Shown here piece after piece: positions 54,173 through 64,000 of a DNA stretch of 64,000 nucleotides. The stretch covers positions 32,683,501 to 32,747,500 of the forward strand of contig JARKIP010000005.1 of the NCBI GenBank assembly GCA_029990175.1. The letters are read 5' to 3'. The translations under genes and the position numbers were made by a program. The first letter of the stretch is position 1, and every line of letters starts with the position of its first letter. A model generated the notes under the pieces. That model was not told the origin of the DNA. It saw nothing but the letters and a program-made list of their open reading frames with translations, and made no database searches. The stretch is from Petunia secreta (taxonomy: Eukaryota > Streptophyta > Magnoliopsida > Solanales > Solanaceae).

Positions 54173-56785
54173 CTACAAGCAACGACAAGCAACACAAGAA
54201 TTCCTACTTTGAAAGTAGGTTAGTGCAAGAAGTGTGGAAAACACACTCTTGTGATATAACCAAGCATCAATGAGAAGCACAAATATCAAGTCTCCAAAGA
54301 GAACAATAAGTACTTGGTTAAAGATCATCATGCACCTAACACAATAGTGATCAAATAAGCCATGGGGATATGAAAAATGCAAGATCAAGCTATCAAGATC
54401 CCCTTGAACCTTAAGCTCAAGATCAACAAACCAATCCCTCCTCAAAGTGTGATTAACATGTAGAGTGGAGTGAGTCAAATAACCCAACATGCAAGTAACA
54501 TCAAGCACTCCACTCCCCTTCTTTAGAGCATACTTACTCACACCAAGGGATTCCTTTTCACCTTCCATTTCATCACTTAAGCAACCCTTCTCAAAAGACA
54601 AACTATCAAGCAAGGCATTGATAATGGCCTCTTCTTCATCATAACCCACACAAGCAATAGTGGGGTCACTCAAAGAACCATCTACCTCACTCAAATTCTC
54701 AAACAAGTGGTTGCCTAAGGAATCAAATCCTTCACAACATGGGGGTTCCATTTGACCACCTACCCTAGCCCGATACGAGTCGCTACCACAAATGAGATTA
54801 TCGTCACACAATGGAAATGTGAAAGCATGCATCTCAATATCATGATTAAGCATAGACAAATTATCGAGACTAGGTTCACTTGAGGAGCCATCATAGACAA
54901 CCTTGTCCAATTCATGCAATTTGGACTCCTCAAGGACAAGACCATCCTCACCACAACACATTGGTCCACCAAATAGAAGCATATCAATTAGGGAATGATC
55001 AACAACCTCTTCTTTCCCTATGTCAAAGGTTGGCGGTGTGTCATAGCAAAGGTCACAATCATGGTCAACTATCAAATCTACACTAGGGAAGGGTTCAATG
55101 AACAAGGAGCTCACATCATGATGTGGCATAGCATCCCCTCCAACTAGTGTTTCACAAGCACATACAAGTTGACAACTAGACTCTACACTAGTGGTATACT
55201 CACTAGATGCATCAAAACCACCAACTAGTGTTGAGTCATCACAAGACAAGTAGCTAGTAAGTTCATGAAAAGGTGAAGCAACACTTACATTTGTAATACT
55301 TCCTTGGTCACTTGCAAGGCTTGAAATGTCATGTGCAACTCCTTCTTCATGAGGCTCACATTGAGGCTCCAATGACTTGTCTCCAAATGTACCTACACAA
55401 GAACTTTCACAAGAAAAAGTAGAAGATAAAGAAGGGTTAGAATAATGGGTGCTCTCACTCTCAATTTTTCCTTCCTCACCTCTCATCTCTCTCAATTGTA
55501 CCTCATGGTCAAGTGTAGTTTGTGGTGACAATCCCCTCACATCACTCCTCAAATCCTCTCTTTTTTTCCCTCTTGGATTGTCACCGGTCACTCCCTCACT
55601 TCTCTCTATCTTTTCTCTCTCATTTGAAGTGGAGTGACTCTCACTTTGATCATTCTTTGGCAAGACAACAAGATTGTTTGCCTCGGGTTCAAGCACAATG
55701 GGTGATTTGGCTTTAGCCGCTTCCCTCAACTCCCTCATCCGCTTGTAGTCATCACTCACTTGTTTAGGAGTTAGGGGTTTCAACACAAATTTCCTTCCTT
55801 CATGTTGGAGCGTGTAAGTGTTGACACGTCCATTGTGAACCACTTGTCGGTCAAATTGCCAAGGCCTTCCAAAGAGAAGGTGGCAAGCTTGCATGGGCAC
55901 AACGTCGAACAAGTGTTCATCAACATAACTACCCATTCTAAACTTGATCATTGCTTGTTTCACTACCTTAAGCTCTCCACATTCACTAAGCCATTGTAAC
56001 CGGTAAGGTTTAGGATGCTTCATGGTAGTTAACTTCAATTGAGCCACTAGTGATTGACTCACTACATTTGCACAACTTCCGGAATCAATTATCATAGAGC
56101 AAACAACATCTTTGACCCGGCACCTAGCATGGAAAAGATTCTCCCTTTGCAAGGTTTCACTATCTTCCACAATCATAGCCCCTAGGCTCCGTCTCACAAC
56201 CAAGAAAGTATGAGGATCCTCCTCCTCCATCGTATCATCAAGCAAATCATTCTCCTCTACTCCCTCATCTCCCTCTACTCCATATCCTAAGGGTGGCCCT
56301 CGACCTCGGCCTCTACCCCGATCCACATTTCGACCCCAATTCATAGCTCGCCTTGGTTGAAAGTGATCATCATACCCATACACATTGTCATCATAATCAA
56401 CTTCCTCCCCTTCTTGAGCCTCAACAACTTGCTCAAGAGGTTGCACATTTCGGACGGGTCTTGGTAGTGGAAAGTTTCTTGGAGGATTGTCCAAGATACG
56501 GGGAATGCCCGTTCGTTCAATTCTTTCTCGGTCCTCCTTTACCCGTTGTTGATTGAGCAATTCAACAACTTGCTCCGGGGTAAAGGTAGGGCTACTTGAG
56601 CCTTCACCGGTCTCAATTTGGACACTCGGGGTCCCCTTTTCAATTGGGACACTCGGGGTCCCATGTTCACCTTGGGTGCTTGAGGCACCCTTTTCAAGTG
56701 ACTCAATCCTTTGAGTCATGACATCCATCTTGGCAAGAAGGCTAGCCAAGGCCTCCTTTATAAAATCTTGACCTTCGTTGGCCAT
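54173..56785 (-). CDS. RT14 ORF: gag N-terminus, protease and acidic domain
   Basis: ATG at 56785 after TTTGTAG|GTACAATGG (MANEGQDFIKEALASLLAK). After the Arg/Gly-rich RGRGRGRGPPLGYG the sequence jumps (about 56280) to VEGDEGVEENDL, so the capsid domain and CCHC knuckle present in RT15 are gone. It continues with protease DSGSCANVVS, GRPWQFDR, a Glu/Ser-rich linker with a splice-like site (55393/55391), AD (PHHDVSSLFIEPF, CDLCYDTPPTFD, GGPMCC, EPPCCEGFDSLGNH), KKGSGVLDVTC and one hydrophobic module, ending at 54173. An integrase-tail remnant (SKLHVKAREILEETYVKV) follows in another frame to 54023. Function unknown. Confidence 0.87.
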   Translation of the reverse strand: MANEGQDFIKEALASLLAKMDVMTQRIESLEKGASSTQGEHGTPSVPIEKGTPSVQIETGEGSSSPTFTPEQVVELLNQQRVKEDRERIERTGIPRILDNPPRNFPLPRPVRNVQPLEQVVEAQEGEEVDYDDNVYGYDDHFQPRRAMNWGRNVDRGRGRGRGPPLGYGVEGDEGVEENDLLDDTMEEEDPHTFLVVRRSLGAMIVEDSETLQRENLFHARCRVKDVVCSMIIDSGSCANVVSQSLVAQLKLTTMKHPKPYRLQWLSECGELKVVKQAMIKFRMGSYVDEHLFDVVPMQACHLLFGRPWQFDRQVVHNGRVNTYTLQHEGRKFVLKPLTPKQVSDDYKRMRELREAAKAKSPIVLEPEANNLVVLPKNDQSESHSTSNEREKIERSEGVTGDNPRGKKREDLRSDVRGLSPQTTLDHEVQLREMRGEEGKIESESTHYSNPSLSSTFSCESSCVGTFGDKSLEPQCEPHEEGVAHDISSLASDQGSITNVSVASPFHELTSYLSCDDSTLVGGFDASSEYTTSVESSCQLVCACETLVGGDAMPHHDVSSLFIEPFPSVDLIVDHDCDLCYDTPPTFDIGKEEVVDHSLIDMLLFGGPMCCGEDGLVLEESKLHELDKVVYDGSSSEPSLDNLSMLNHDIEMHAFTFPLCDDNLICGSDSYRARVGGQMEPPCCEGFDSLGNHLFENLSEVDGSLSDPTIACVGYDEEEAIINALLDSLSFEKGCLSDEMEGEKESLGVSKYALKKGSGVLDVTCMLGYLTHSTLHVNHTLRRDWFVDLELKVQGDLDSLILHFSYPHGLFDHYCVRCMMIFNQVLIVLFGDLIFVLLIDAWLYHKSVFSTLLALTYFQSRNSCVACRCL

Positions 56786-58023
56786 TGTACCTACAAACAA
56801 AGAAAACAAGAGTTAGTTAAAACACCTCACTCGCTCCCTCACTTGTGTTCACTCGGATCACTCTTTTGGGTGGCGGTGGATATTTCACTCAACTTGTAGT
56901 TCCAAGCTTCACGTAGATGATTAGCAACTCCTCAACCCAACTAAACTATTCACGAGTCACGCACACTCCGGGGTGAGTGGAGTTAATGGGACTCAATGAA
57001 CGCTAGGCACTTTGAAGTGAAGGACTTGAGTTAAAAGATTCTACGCTTTTCCTTAGAAGTCTACTCTCCTTGCTAGGCACGAATCACTTAAGAGCAATCA
57101 AAGGGTTAGCACTATTCAAGTAGATTGGTTACTCAAATTAGTACTAACTAGATGTTATGTTATCAAACAAAGGGAAATACCTACGAAAATCTACCCGAAA
57201 CAATACCTTCAGCACTCAGGAGGGGCGCCTGAAACTCAGGTGGGGCGCCTGGCCTGTGCTGTATTCCAGGCGGGGCGCCTAGGTCTAGGCGGGGCGCCTG
57301 GGACTTAGGCAGTAGCCAAGTCAGGCGGGGCGCCTGGCTTAGGCGGGGCGCCTAGCCTGAAGCTTTTTTCCAACTCGTTCCAAACTCGTTTCAAGTCGAT
57401 TTTCAAGCCTCAAATCCGACGTTTTCAACTTGTTTTCACAATCCAAAGATACCCAAAGTTGTGTTTGATCTTCCTTAACAAAACCCAATCAAAATTTCAA
57501 TCAAACAATCAATCAAATCAAGGTTCAATCTCAAGAACTCAAGAACACAAGGGTTTAACAAAGGGTTTTCAAAATGGATTGTGATTCATCAAAGAAGGTG
57601 TTATACATGCTCAAATCCCACAAAATTGGTACCGAATTGTTTGTTTTTCAATGAAGATCAATCCCCAATAACAAGTTTCCAATCAAACATCAATCCAACC
57701 CAAGAATCAAGCCAAAATTCGTCAAGAACAAGTTCTTCAAGGGTTTAAGGGGTTTTGGGGTTTCAATTTTTCAAACTTCACCAATTCCAACAATTTTGGT
57801 ACCCAAGTAACGGGAAATCAATCACGATCAAGAATCCACAACACCCATATCACAAATCATCCAAATCAACAAGTTACACCAAATTTTTGTATTTTTTTCA
57901 AATTTTCAATTTTTTTTGTAATTTTCTCCTTTCTAATAACTTCAACAACAAGAAAAACTAAAAGAAGATACTAGGCACGAAGAATCAAGGGTCGGGGGTT
58001 TGTAGAAACAAAACCCGAGCCTT
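56786..58023 (-). other. RT14 leader with palindrome array (57218-57356)
   Basis: No supported ORF. GGG-centred palindromes, diverged leader modules with GGTACC-like cores, and a splice-like site at the gag start. It parallels the RT15 leader at 59866-61109 in reverse orientation. Confidence 0.75.
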
Positions 58024-58035
58024 GCTCTGATACCA
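58024..58035 (-). promoter_or_regulatory. RT14 primer binding site
   Basis: Reverse complement of TGGTATCAGAGC, two bases from the 5' LTR. Confidence 0.92.
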
Positions 58036-58037
58036 AA

Positions 58038-58733
58038 TGATGTAGAAAATCAAACGCGGAAAGTAAAAGATAAAGAACGAGACGTAACTCGATCTCTAAT
58101 CCCAAGTAGCAACGGAGAACTCGTTCCGTTACACCCCGGGAGAAGGACAAGAACACCTACGCTATGCAACTACCCTCGAGCTAACGCGAGCACGCAAGTA
58201 GAATGGTCGGAGAGGAAGAGTATTCATCTAGATCCGCTAGAAGACATACAAGTCCAAGATCAAAGGTTTCATTCAATACCAAGAGCCATGCTCATGTTCA
58301 ATGTTTACATTCATCAATATCAATAATAAGCTAAGTGTAAAATAAGCTAGGCTTGGATATTTATAGTGTTTCCCAAGCTTACACAAAGACTTAACTACCC
58401 TTACTAATAAGGTTCAACAAATAAGCCACGTAGGGCAAAATAGTAAAAGAAACATAAGTTCAGCAGCTAGGAGGGGCGCCTGGATCATGCTGAAGCTAGG
58501 CTGGGCGCCTGGAGCTAGGCAGGGCGCCTGGCTTGGCCTTCAGCTAGGCTGGGCGCCTGGCTAGGCTGGGCGCCTGGCTAGGCGGGGCGCCTGGCTAGGT
58601 GGGGCGCCTGGGTGCCTTCCATTCTTGGGCAGTGAGCTTCCTAGGCGGGGCGCCTGGGCTAGGCGGGGCGCCTGGGCTAGGCGGGGCGCCTGGGCTAGGC
58701 GGGGCGCCTAGCTATGCTGGGCCTCCTTCCTCC
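58038..58733 (-). repeat. RT14 5' LTR, truncated at its outer end
   Basis: Matches 53194-53875 and then switches at about 58731-58735 to an AD fragment, so about 130 bases of U3 are missing. The palindrome array (58468-58712) has extra 18-bp units compared with the 3' LTR. Confidence 0.87.
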
Positions 58734-59060
58734 TTCTTTTGGAGACATTCCTCGAGTGGAAAAAGGAGAGGATGTGATGAGTGATGTGAGTGGGATGTCA
58801 CCACCCGAATCTACACCTAACCTTGAAAAGAAAATGAGAGAAAAGAAAGAGGGAAAAAAGAGTGAGGACACCCCTTATTCTAACCTTAACCCTTTATCTT
58901 TTTCTCCTACTTTTGTGAATGCTTGTGTAGGTACTCTTGGAGGCCAATCAATGGAGCCTCAATCATGTTCCGAGATTGAAGGACAAGGTGAAGAAGATTT
59001 TCAATGTGAGCTTCAAGGTGAAGGAACAACTCATGACACTTCAAGTGCATTGAGTGCGCT
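58734..59060 (+). pseudogene. AD-linker fragment of an RT10-like element
   Basis: Encodes GDIPRVEKGEDVMSDVSG through QCELQGEGTTHDTSSALS, matching the reverse complement of RT10 44694-44372. It contains the conserved TTGTGTAG|GTAC site (58930). It ends where the RT15 LTR begins. Confidence 0.85.
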
Positions 59061-59851
59061 TGATGCCGGGCAATCCACCACAAGACGACCATTCACTCGG
59101 AGCCAAGCCAAGGATGTCCAAGAAGCACATTTACACTTGGTGAGGAAGGGCCTTGAAGAAGGAGGCGATTGGAAGCCATTCCGGGTGCTCAAACTAGGCC
59201 TCACGCCTAAGGAGGAAGAGAACCCAGTAGAGCTAGGCGCCCCGCCTACCCCAGGCGCCCCGCCTGGGGAGCTCACTGCCTAAGGCCCAGGCGCCCCGCC
59301 TAGATCCAGGCGCCCCGCCTAGCTGAAGGCCAAGCCAGGCGCCCCGCCTAGATCCAGGCGCCCCGCCTGGCTTCAGCATATTCCAGGCGCCCCTCCCAGC
59401 CCCAGGCGCCCCTCCTAGCTACTGAATTTATGTTTCTTTGACTGTTTTGCCCTACGTGGCTTATTTGGTGAACCTTATTAGTAAGGGTAATTAAGTCTTT
59501 GTGTAAGCTTGGGAAAACACTATAAATACCCAAGCATAGCTTATTTTACACTTAGCTTATTATTGATATTGATGAATGTTGAACATTGAACATGAGCATG
59601 GCTCTTGGTAATGAATGAAACCCTTTGATCTTGGACTTGTATGTCTTCTAGCGGATCTAGATGAATACTCTTCCTCTCCGACCATTCTACTTGCGTGCTC
59701 GCATTAGCTCGAGGGTAGTTGCATAGCGTAGGTGTTCTTGTCCTTCTCCCGGGGTGTATCGGAACAAGTTCTCCGTTGCTACTTGGGATTAGAGATCGAG
59801 TTACGTCTCGTTCTTTATCTTTTATTTTTCCGCGTTTGATTTCCTACATCA
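59061..59851 (+). repeat. RT15 5' LTR
   Basis: 791 bp, TGATGCCGGGC...CCTACATCA. U3 begins with coding for RRPFTRSQAK. CCC-centred palindromes at 59232-59422, TATAAATA near 59521. Confidence 0.92.
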
Positions 59852-59853
59852 TT

Positions 59854-59865
59854 TGGTATCAGAGC
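59854..59865 (+). promoter_or_regulatory. RT15 primer binding site
   Basis: TGGTATCAGAGC two bases after the LTR. Confidence 0.92.
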
Positions 59866-61109
59866 AAGGCTCGGGTTTTGTTTCTACAAACCCCCGACCC
59901 TTGATTCTTCGTGCCTAGTATCTTCTTTTAGTTTTCTTGTTGTTGAAGTTATTAGAAAGGAGAAAATTGCAAAAAAAAAAAAAAAAATTGAAAAATTGAA
60001 AAATACAAAAATTTGGTGTTACTTGTTGATTTGGATGATTTATGATATGGGTGTTGTGGATTCTTGATCGTGATTGATTTCCCGTTACATGAGTATCAAA
60101 ATTGTTGGAATTGGTGAAGTTTGAAAAATTGAAACCCCAAAACCCCTTAAACCCTTGAAGAACTTGTTCTTGATGAATTTTGGCTTGATTCTTGGGTTGG
60201 ATTGATGTTTGTTTGGGAACTTGCTATTGGGGATTGATCTTCATTGAAAAACAAACAATTCGGTACCAATTTTGTGGGATTTGAACATGTATAACACCTA
60301 CTTTGATGAATCACAATCCTTGTTGAAACCCTTTTGATAAACCCTTGTGTTCTTGAGTTCTTGAGATTGAATCCTGATTTGATTGATTGTTTGATTGAAA
60401 ATTTGATTGGATTTTGTTAAGGAAGATCAAACACAACTTTGGGTATCATTGGATTGTGAAAACAAGTTGAAAACATCGGATTTGAGGCTTGAAAATCGAC
60501 TTGAAACGAGTTTGGAACGAGTTGGAAGAAGCTTCAGGCTAGGCGCCCCGCCTAAGGCCAGGCGCCCCGCCTGACTTGGCTACTGCCTAAGTCCCAGGCG
60601 CCCCGCCTAGACCCAGGCGCCCCGCCTGGCACACAGCACAACCCAGGCGCCCCACCTGAGTTTCAGGCGCCCCTCCTGAGTGCTGAACGCATTGTTTCGG
60701 GTAGATTTTCGTAGGTATTTCCCTTTGTTTAATAACATAACATCTAGTTAGTACTAATTTGAGTAACCGATCTACTTGAATAGTGCTAACCCTTTGATTG
60801 CTCTTAAGAGATTCGTGCCTAGCAAGGAGAGTAGGTTTCTAAAGAAAAGCGTAGAACCTTTTGATTCAAGTCCTTTACTTCAAAGTGCATAGCGCTCATT
60901 GAGTCCCATTAACTCCACTCACCCCGGAGTGTGCGTGACTCGTGAATAGTTTAGTTGAGTTGAGGAGTTGCTAATCATCTACGTGAAGCTTGGGACTACA
61001 AGTTGAGTGAAATATCCACCGCCACCCAAAAGAGTGATCCGAGTGAACACAAGTGAGGGAGCGAGTGAGGTGTTTTAACTAACTCTTGTTTTCTTTGTTT
61101 GTAGGTACA
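59866..61109 (+). other. RT15 leader with palindrome array (60540-60682)
   Basis: No supported ORF. An A run near 59971, diverged GGTACC-type modules, CCC-centred palindromes, then TTTGTTTGTAG|GTACAATGG at the gag start. Confidence 0.75.
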
Positions 61110-64000
61110 ATGGCCAACGAAGGTCAAGATTTCATTAAGGAGGCCTTGGCTAGCCTTCTTGCCAAGATGGATGTTATGACTCAACGGATTGAGTCACTTG
61201 AAAAGGGTGCTTCAAGTACCCAAGGAGAACATGGGACCCCGAGTGTCCCAATTGAAAAGGGGACCCCGAGTGTCCAAATTGAGACCGGTGAAGGCTCAAG
61301 TAGCCCTACCTTTACCCCGGAGCAAGTTGTTGAATTGCTCAATCAACAACGGGTAAAGGAGGACCGAGAGAGAATTGAACGAACGGGCATTCCCCGTATC
61401 TTGGACAATCCTCCAAGAAACTTTCCACTACCAAGACCCGTCCGAAATGTGCAACCTCTTGAGCAAGTTGTTGAGGCTCAAGAAGGGGAGGAAGTTGAGT
61501 ATGGTGATGATATGTATGGGCTTGATGACCACTTTCAACCGAGACGTGGTATGAATTGGGGTCGTAATGTGGATCGAGGTAGAGGCCGAGGTCGAGGGCC
61601 ACCCTTAGGATATGGAGGGAGGAATGTTAGAAGGGACTATGTTGCTTATGATGATCACCAAGGAGGCCAACCGGAGCCATTCCAAGGGTGTCGTGACAAC
61701 AACAACAATCTTAATAGTGTGAAGATTACTATTCCTCCTTTCAAAGGGAGTAGTGATCCGGTGGAGTACCTTGATTGGAAGTTGTCCATGGAACGTATAT
61801 TTGACACCAATGACATGCCCGAATTGAAGAAGACTAAGTATGCTATCTCTACCTTTGAGTCCTTTGCTTCTACATGGTGGGAGTCGGTAAAGAGGAATAG
61901 AAGGAGGATGGGGATGGTTCTTAATCTTACTTGGGATGAGTTGATCCGTGTGATGGATGAAAAGTACTTGACTAACCAATACCGAGTGGACCAACAAAAG
62001 CGTCTCTATGAATTGAAACAAGGTTCCAAGTCGGTTGGGGAGTACTTCAATGAGTTTGAACAAGTCCGGATGACTCTTGACTTGGATGATGAAGACAATG
62101 AGACGGCCATGATCCGTTTCAAAGGGGGCTTGAACCGAGACATAGCTTCACAATTGAAGTTCCACAAATATGATGATCATTACAAGCTATGTAACGATGC
62201 GGTTGAGGCCGAGAAATGGCTCAAGGAGGAGAAATCTCTCCGCTACAAGAGTAGCACTCCTACTCCAACAAGCAAACCAAAGGATTGGAAGCCTCCTACC
62301 ACAAATGCAAGGTTCCCAAGTGCAAGTGGAACAAGTGGTGCAAATGCTACAAAGGATGTGAAAAGGCCGTTTGAGAAGAACACACCTAATGTGGGAGGTA
62401 ACTCTAAAACTCAACTACATGCTCCTACTTCTTCTTCAATACAATGCCACAAGTGCAAGGGGTATGGTCACTTTGCTAGGGCATGTCCTACAAAGAGGAC
62501 CATGATTGTTGTTGGTAATGAAGCATATGAGAAAGAGAGTGAATCGGAGGATGAGGGAGTAGAGGGAGTAGAGGGAGATGAGGGAGTAGAGGAGAATGAT
62601 TTGCTTGATGATACGATGGAGGAGGAGGATCCTCATACTTTCTTGGTTGTGAGACGGAGCCTAGGAGCTATGATTGTGGAAGATAGTGAAACCTTGCAAA
62701 GGGAAAATCTTTTCCATGCTAGGTGCCGGGTCAAAGATGTTGTTTGTTCTATGATAATTGATTCCGGAAGTTGTGCAAATGTAGTGAGTCAATCACTAGT
62801 GGCTCAATTGAAGTTAACTACCATGAAGCATCCTAAGCCTTATCGGCTACAATGGCTTAGTGAATGTGGAGAGCTTAAGGTGATGAAACAAGCCATGATC
62901 AAGTTTAGAATGGGTAGTTATGTTGACGAGCATTTGTTTGACGTTGTGCCTATGCAAGCATGCCACCTACTCTTAGGGAGGCCATGGCAATTTGATAGGC
63001 AAGTGGTGCATGATGGTCGTGTCAACACTTACACGGTCAAACATGAAGGGAAGAGATTTGTGCTTAAACCTCTCACTCCTAAGCAAGTGAGTGATGACTA
63101 CAAGAAAATGAAGGAGTTGAGGGAGGTGGCAAAGGCTAAGTCACTCATTGAGACTAGCCCTTTGTCCAAAAGCATGGTGGCAATCCCACCTACTTCATCT
63201 ACCGGTGGCATGTGTGCCATGATGCAACCGGGCGAGCTCTTGAAAGGTAATGATGGCACCAAGTTTCTCCTATGCCTAGTGTACAAAGGTATGATCCTTA
63301 ACTCTAATTGTGATTTTTCTTCTAGCCTTATGCCTAGTGCTTTGAAAAATGTCTTGGAAGACTTTGGGGACATGTTCCCGGATGAGATGCCCGATGGCTT
63401 ACCTCCCTTGAGAGGTATTGAACATCAAATTGACTTTATTCCGGGCTCTCAAATCCCGAACAAGCCGGCCTATAGGAGCAATCCCGAGGATACAAGGGAA
63501 TTGCAAAAACAAGTTGATGACTTGCTTTCCAAAGGCTTGGTAAGGGAGAGTTTGAGTCCTTGTGCCGTACCGGTCATTCTTGTCCCAAAGAAAGACGGCA
63601 CTTGGAGAATGTGCGTTGATTGCCGAGCCGTGAATAAGATAACGGTCAAGTACCGTCACCCTATCCCACGGCTTGATGATATGTTGGATGAATTGAGTGG
63701 GTCGTGTGTCTTTTCCAAAATCGACCTTAGGTCCGGTTACCATCAAATCCGGATGAAACCCGGGGATGAATGGAAAACCGCATTCAAGACCAAATTTGGT
63801 CTCTATGAATGGTTGGTAATGCCCTTCGGGCTTTCCAACGCACCTAGCACTTTCATGCGACTCATGAATCATGTTTTGAAGTCTTTTATCAACAAGTTTG
63901 TTGTTGTCTATTTTGATGATATCTTGATCTATAGTAAGACAATGGATGAACATGTTGACCACCTTAGGCAAGTGCTTGATGCTTTGAGAGCCGAAAAGCT
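61110..64000 (+). CDS. RT15 gag-pol polyprotein, partial (no stop before the window end)
   Basis: ATG at 61110 (MANEGQDFIKEALASLLAK). My hand translation finds the frame open through the 963 codons in view. Order: gag N-terminus, RGRGRGRGPP linker, capsid motif WWESVKRNRRR, CCHC knuckle CHKCKGYGHFARAC (about 62443-62486), an acidic stretch (EGVEGDEGVEEN), protease DSGSCANVVS, the DMFPDEMPDGLPPLRG segment, and RT with [14 protein letters not shown] and YFDDILIYS near the window end. It reads through the position where RT1 has its gag stop. This is the likeliest source of enzymes for RT14. Confidence 0.92.
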   Translation, partial: MANEGQDFIKEALASLLAKMDVMTQRIESLEKGASSTQGEHGTPSVPIEKGTPSVQIETGEGSSSPTFTPEQVVELLNQQRVKEDRERIERTGIPRILDNPPRNFPLPRPVRNVQPLEQVVEAQEGEEVEYGDDMYGLDDHFQPRRGMNWGRNVDRGRGRGRGPPLGYGGRNVRRDYVAYDDHQGGQPEPFQGCRDNNNNLNSVKITIPPFKGSSDPVEYLDWKLSMERIFDTNDMPELKKTKYAISTFESFASTWWESVKRNRRRMGMVLNLTWDELIRVMDEKYLTNQYRVDQQKRLYELKQGSKSVGEYFNEFEQVRMTLDLDDEDNETAMIRFKGGLNRDIASQLKFHKYDDHYKLCNDAVEAEKWLKEEKSLRYKSSTPTPTSKPKDWKPPTTNARFPSASGTSGANATKDVKRPFEKNTPNVGGNSKTQLHAPTSSSIQCHKCKGYGHFARACPTKRTMIVVGNEAYEKESESEDEGVEGVEGDEGVEENDLLDDTMEEEDPHTFLVVRRSLGAMIVEDSETLQRENLFHARCRVKDVVCSMIIDSGSCANVVSQSLVAQLKLTTMKHPKPYRLQWLSECGELKVMKQAMIKFRMGSYVDEHLFDVVPMQACHLLLGRPWQFDRQVVHDGRVNTYTVKHEGKRFVLKPLTPKQVSDDYKKMKELREVAKAKSLIETSPLSKSMVAIPPTSSTGGMCAMMQPGELLKGNDGTKFLLCLVYKGMILNSNCDFSSSLMPSALKNVLEDFGDMFPDEMPDGLPPLRGIEHQIDFIPGSQIPNKPAYRSNPEDTRELQKQVDDLLSKGLVRESLSPCAVPVILVPKKDGTWRMCVDCRAVNKITVKYRHPIPRLDDMLDELSGSCVFSKIDLRSGYHQIRMKPGDEWKTAFKTKFGLYEWLVMPFGLSNAPSTFMRLMNHVLKSFINKFVVVYFDDILIYSKTMDEHVDHLRQVLDALRAEK

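Larger units (their letters stand above)
53194..58733 (-). mobile_element. RT14: non-autonomous element lacking capsid, nucleocapsid and pol
   Basis: LTRs 53194-54009 and 58038-58733 (the right one has lost its end), primer site 58024-58035, polypurine tract 54010-54022, ORF 56785-54173. The LTRs are near-identical except for the number of palindrome units. The gag N-terminus is almost identical to that of RT15, and U3 and R-U5 also match RT15, so they form one family. Inserted in RT11; the right end is joined to an unrelated AD fragment. Confidence 0.9.
59061..64000 (+). mobile_element. RT15: autonomous Ty3/gypsy-type element, 3' end beyond the window
   Basis: LTR 59061-59851, primer site 59854-59865, leader, gag-pol open to the window end. 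Shares LTR, leader and gag N-terminus with RT14. Confidence 0.93.

Overview
This is plant nuclear DNA made entirely of mobile sequence. I see no host gene, tRNA or rRNA. The evidence is a stack of Ty3/gypsy-type LTR retrotransposons, all with the same initiator tRNA-Met primer site (TGGTATCAGAGC) and TG...CA LTRs, plus an endogenous pararetrovirus (EPRV, family Caulimoviridae). A dicot seems likely, but the species cannot be read from the sequence. The gag-pol families lack a recognisable chromodomain, and their pol frame runs into the 3' LTR. That recalls CRM-type elements and would suggest a (peri)centromeric location, but this is inference.

Left third (1-27562): a head-to-tail EPRV array on the minus strand. 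Unit 1 runs from 27562 to 20550 and continues at 6322-5600. Unit 2 runs from 5599 to 1 and leaves the window. The repeat unit is about 7.7 kb: small ORF, one long MP-CP-PR-RT-RNase H polyprotein, a second large ORF, and an intergenic region with a TATA box, poly(A) signal and duplicated upstream element. The array is split by element RT2 (6323-20549, minus, TSD CTGAC, identical-looking 740-bp LTRs). RT2 is itself split by RT1 (7392-15165, plus, TSD AACAT, 829-bp LTRs), a young, nearly intact autonomous gag-pol element.

Middle (27563-38432): fragments and recombinants. RT3 is a partial element whose leader holds the EPRV. Next come an LTR stub, the gag-PR element RT5, a chimeric element RT6 with two different LTRs, an internal fragment, and the pol gene RT7. 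RT7 is interrupted by a 1450-bp near-perfect palindrome made of two U3 ends, flanked by the TSD CATGC.

Right (38433-64000): a nesting chain. RT8 sits in RT7, RT9 in RT8, RT10 in RT9 and RT11 in RT10. RT12 sits in RT11 (complete, TSD AACGT) and RT14 is also in RT11. RT15 is an autonomous element that leaves the window.

The most notable feature is a set of non-autonomous elements (RT2, RT5, RT6, RT10, RT12, RT14 and two fragments). In these, RT, RNase H and most of integrase are replaced by a conserved acidic, Cys/Asp-containing domain (called AD here), usually followed by one or two copies of a hydrophobic module (HM). A conserved pyrimidine-rich TGTAG|GTAC site lies just before AD and resembles the site before gag, so a spliced subgenomic message is conceivable. 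Most LTRs and leaders also carry arrays of a 13-bp palindrome, AGGCG-N3-CGCCT. RT14 (no capsid, nucleocapsid or pol) and RT15 (gag-pol) look like a non-autonomous/autonomous pair from one family.
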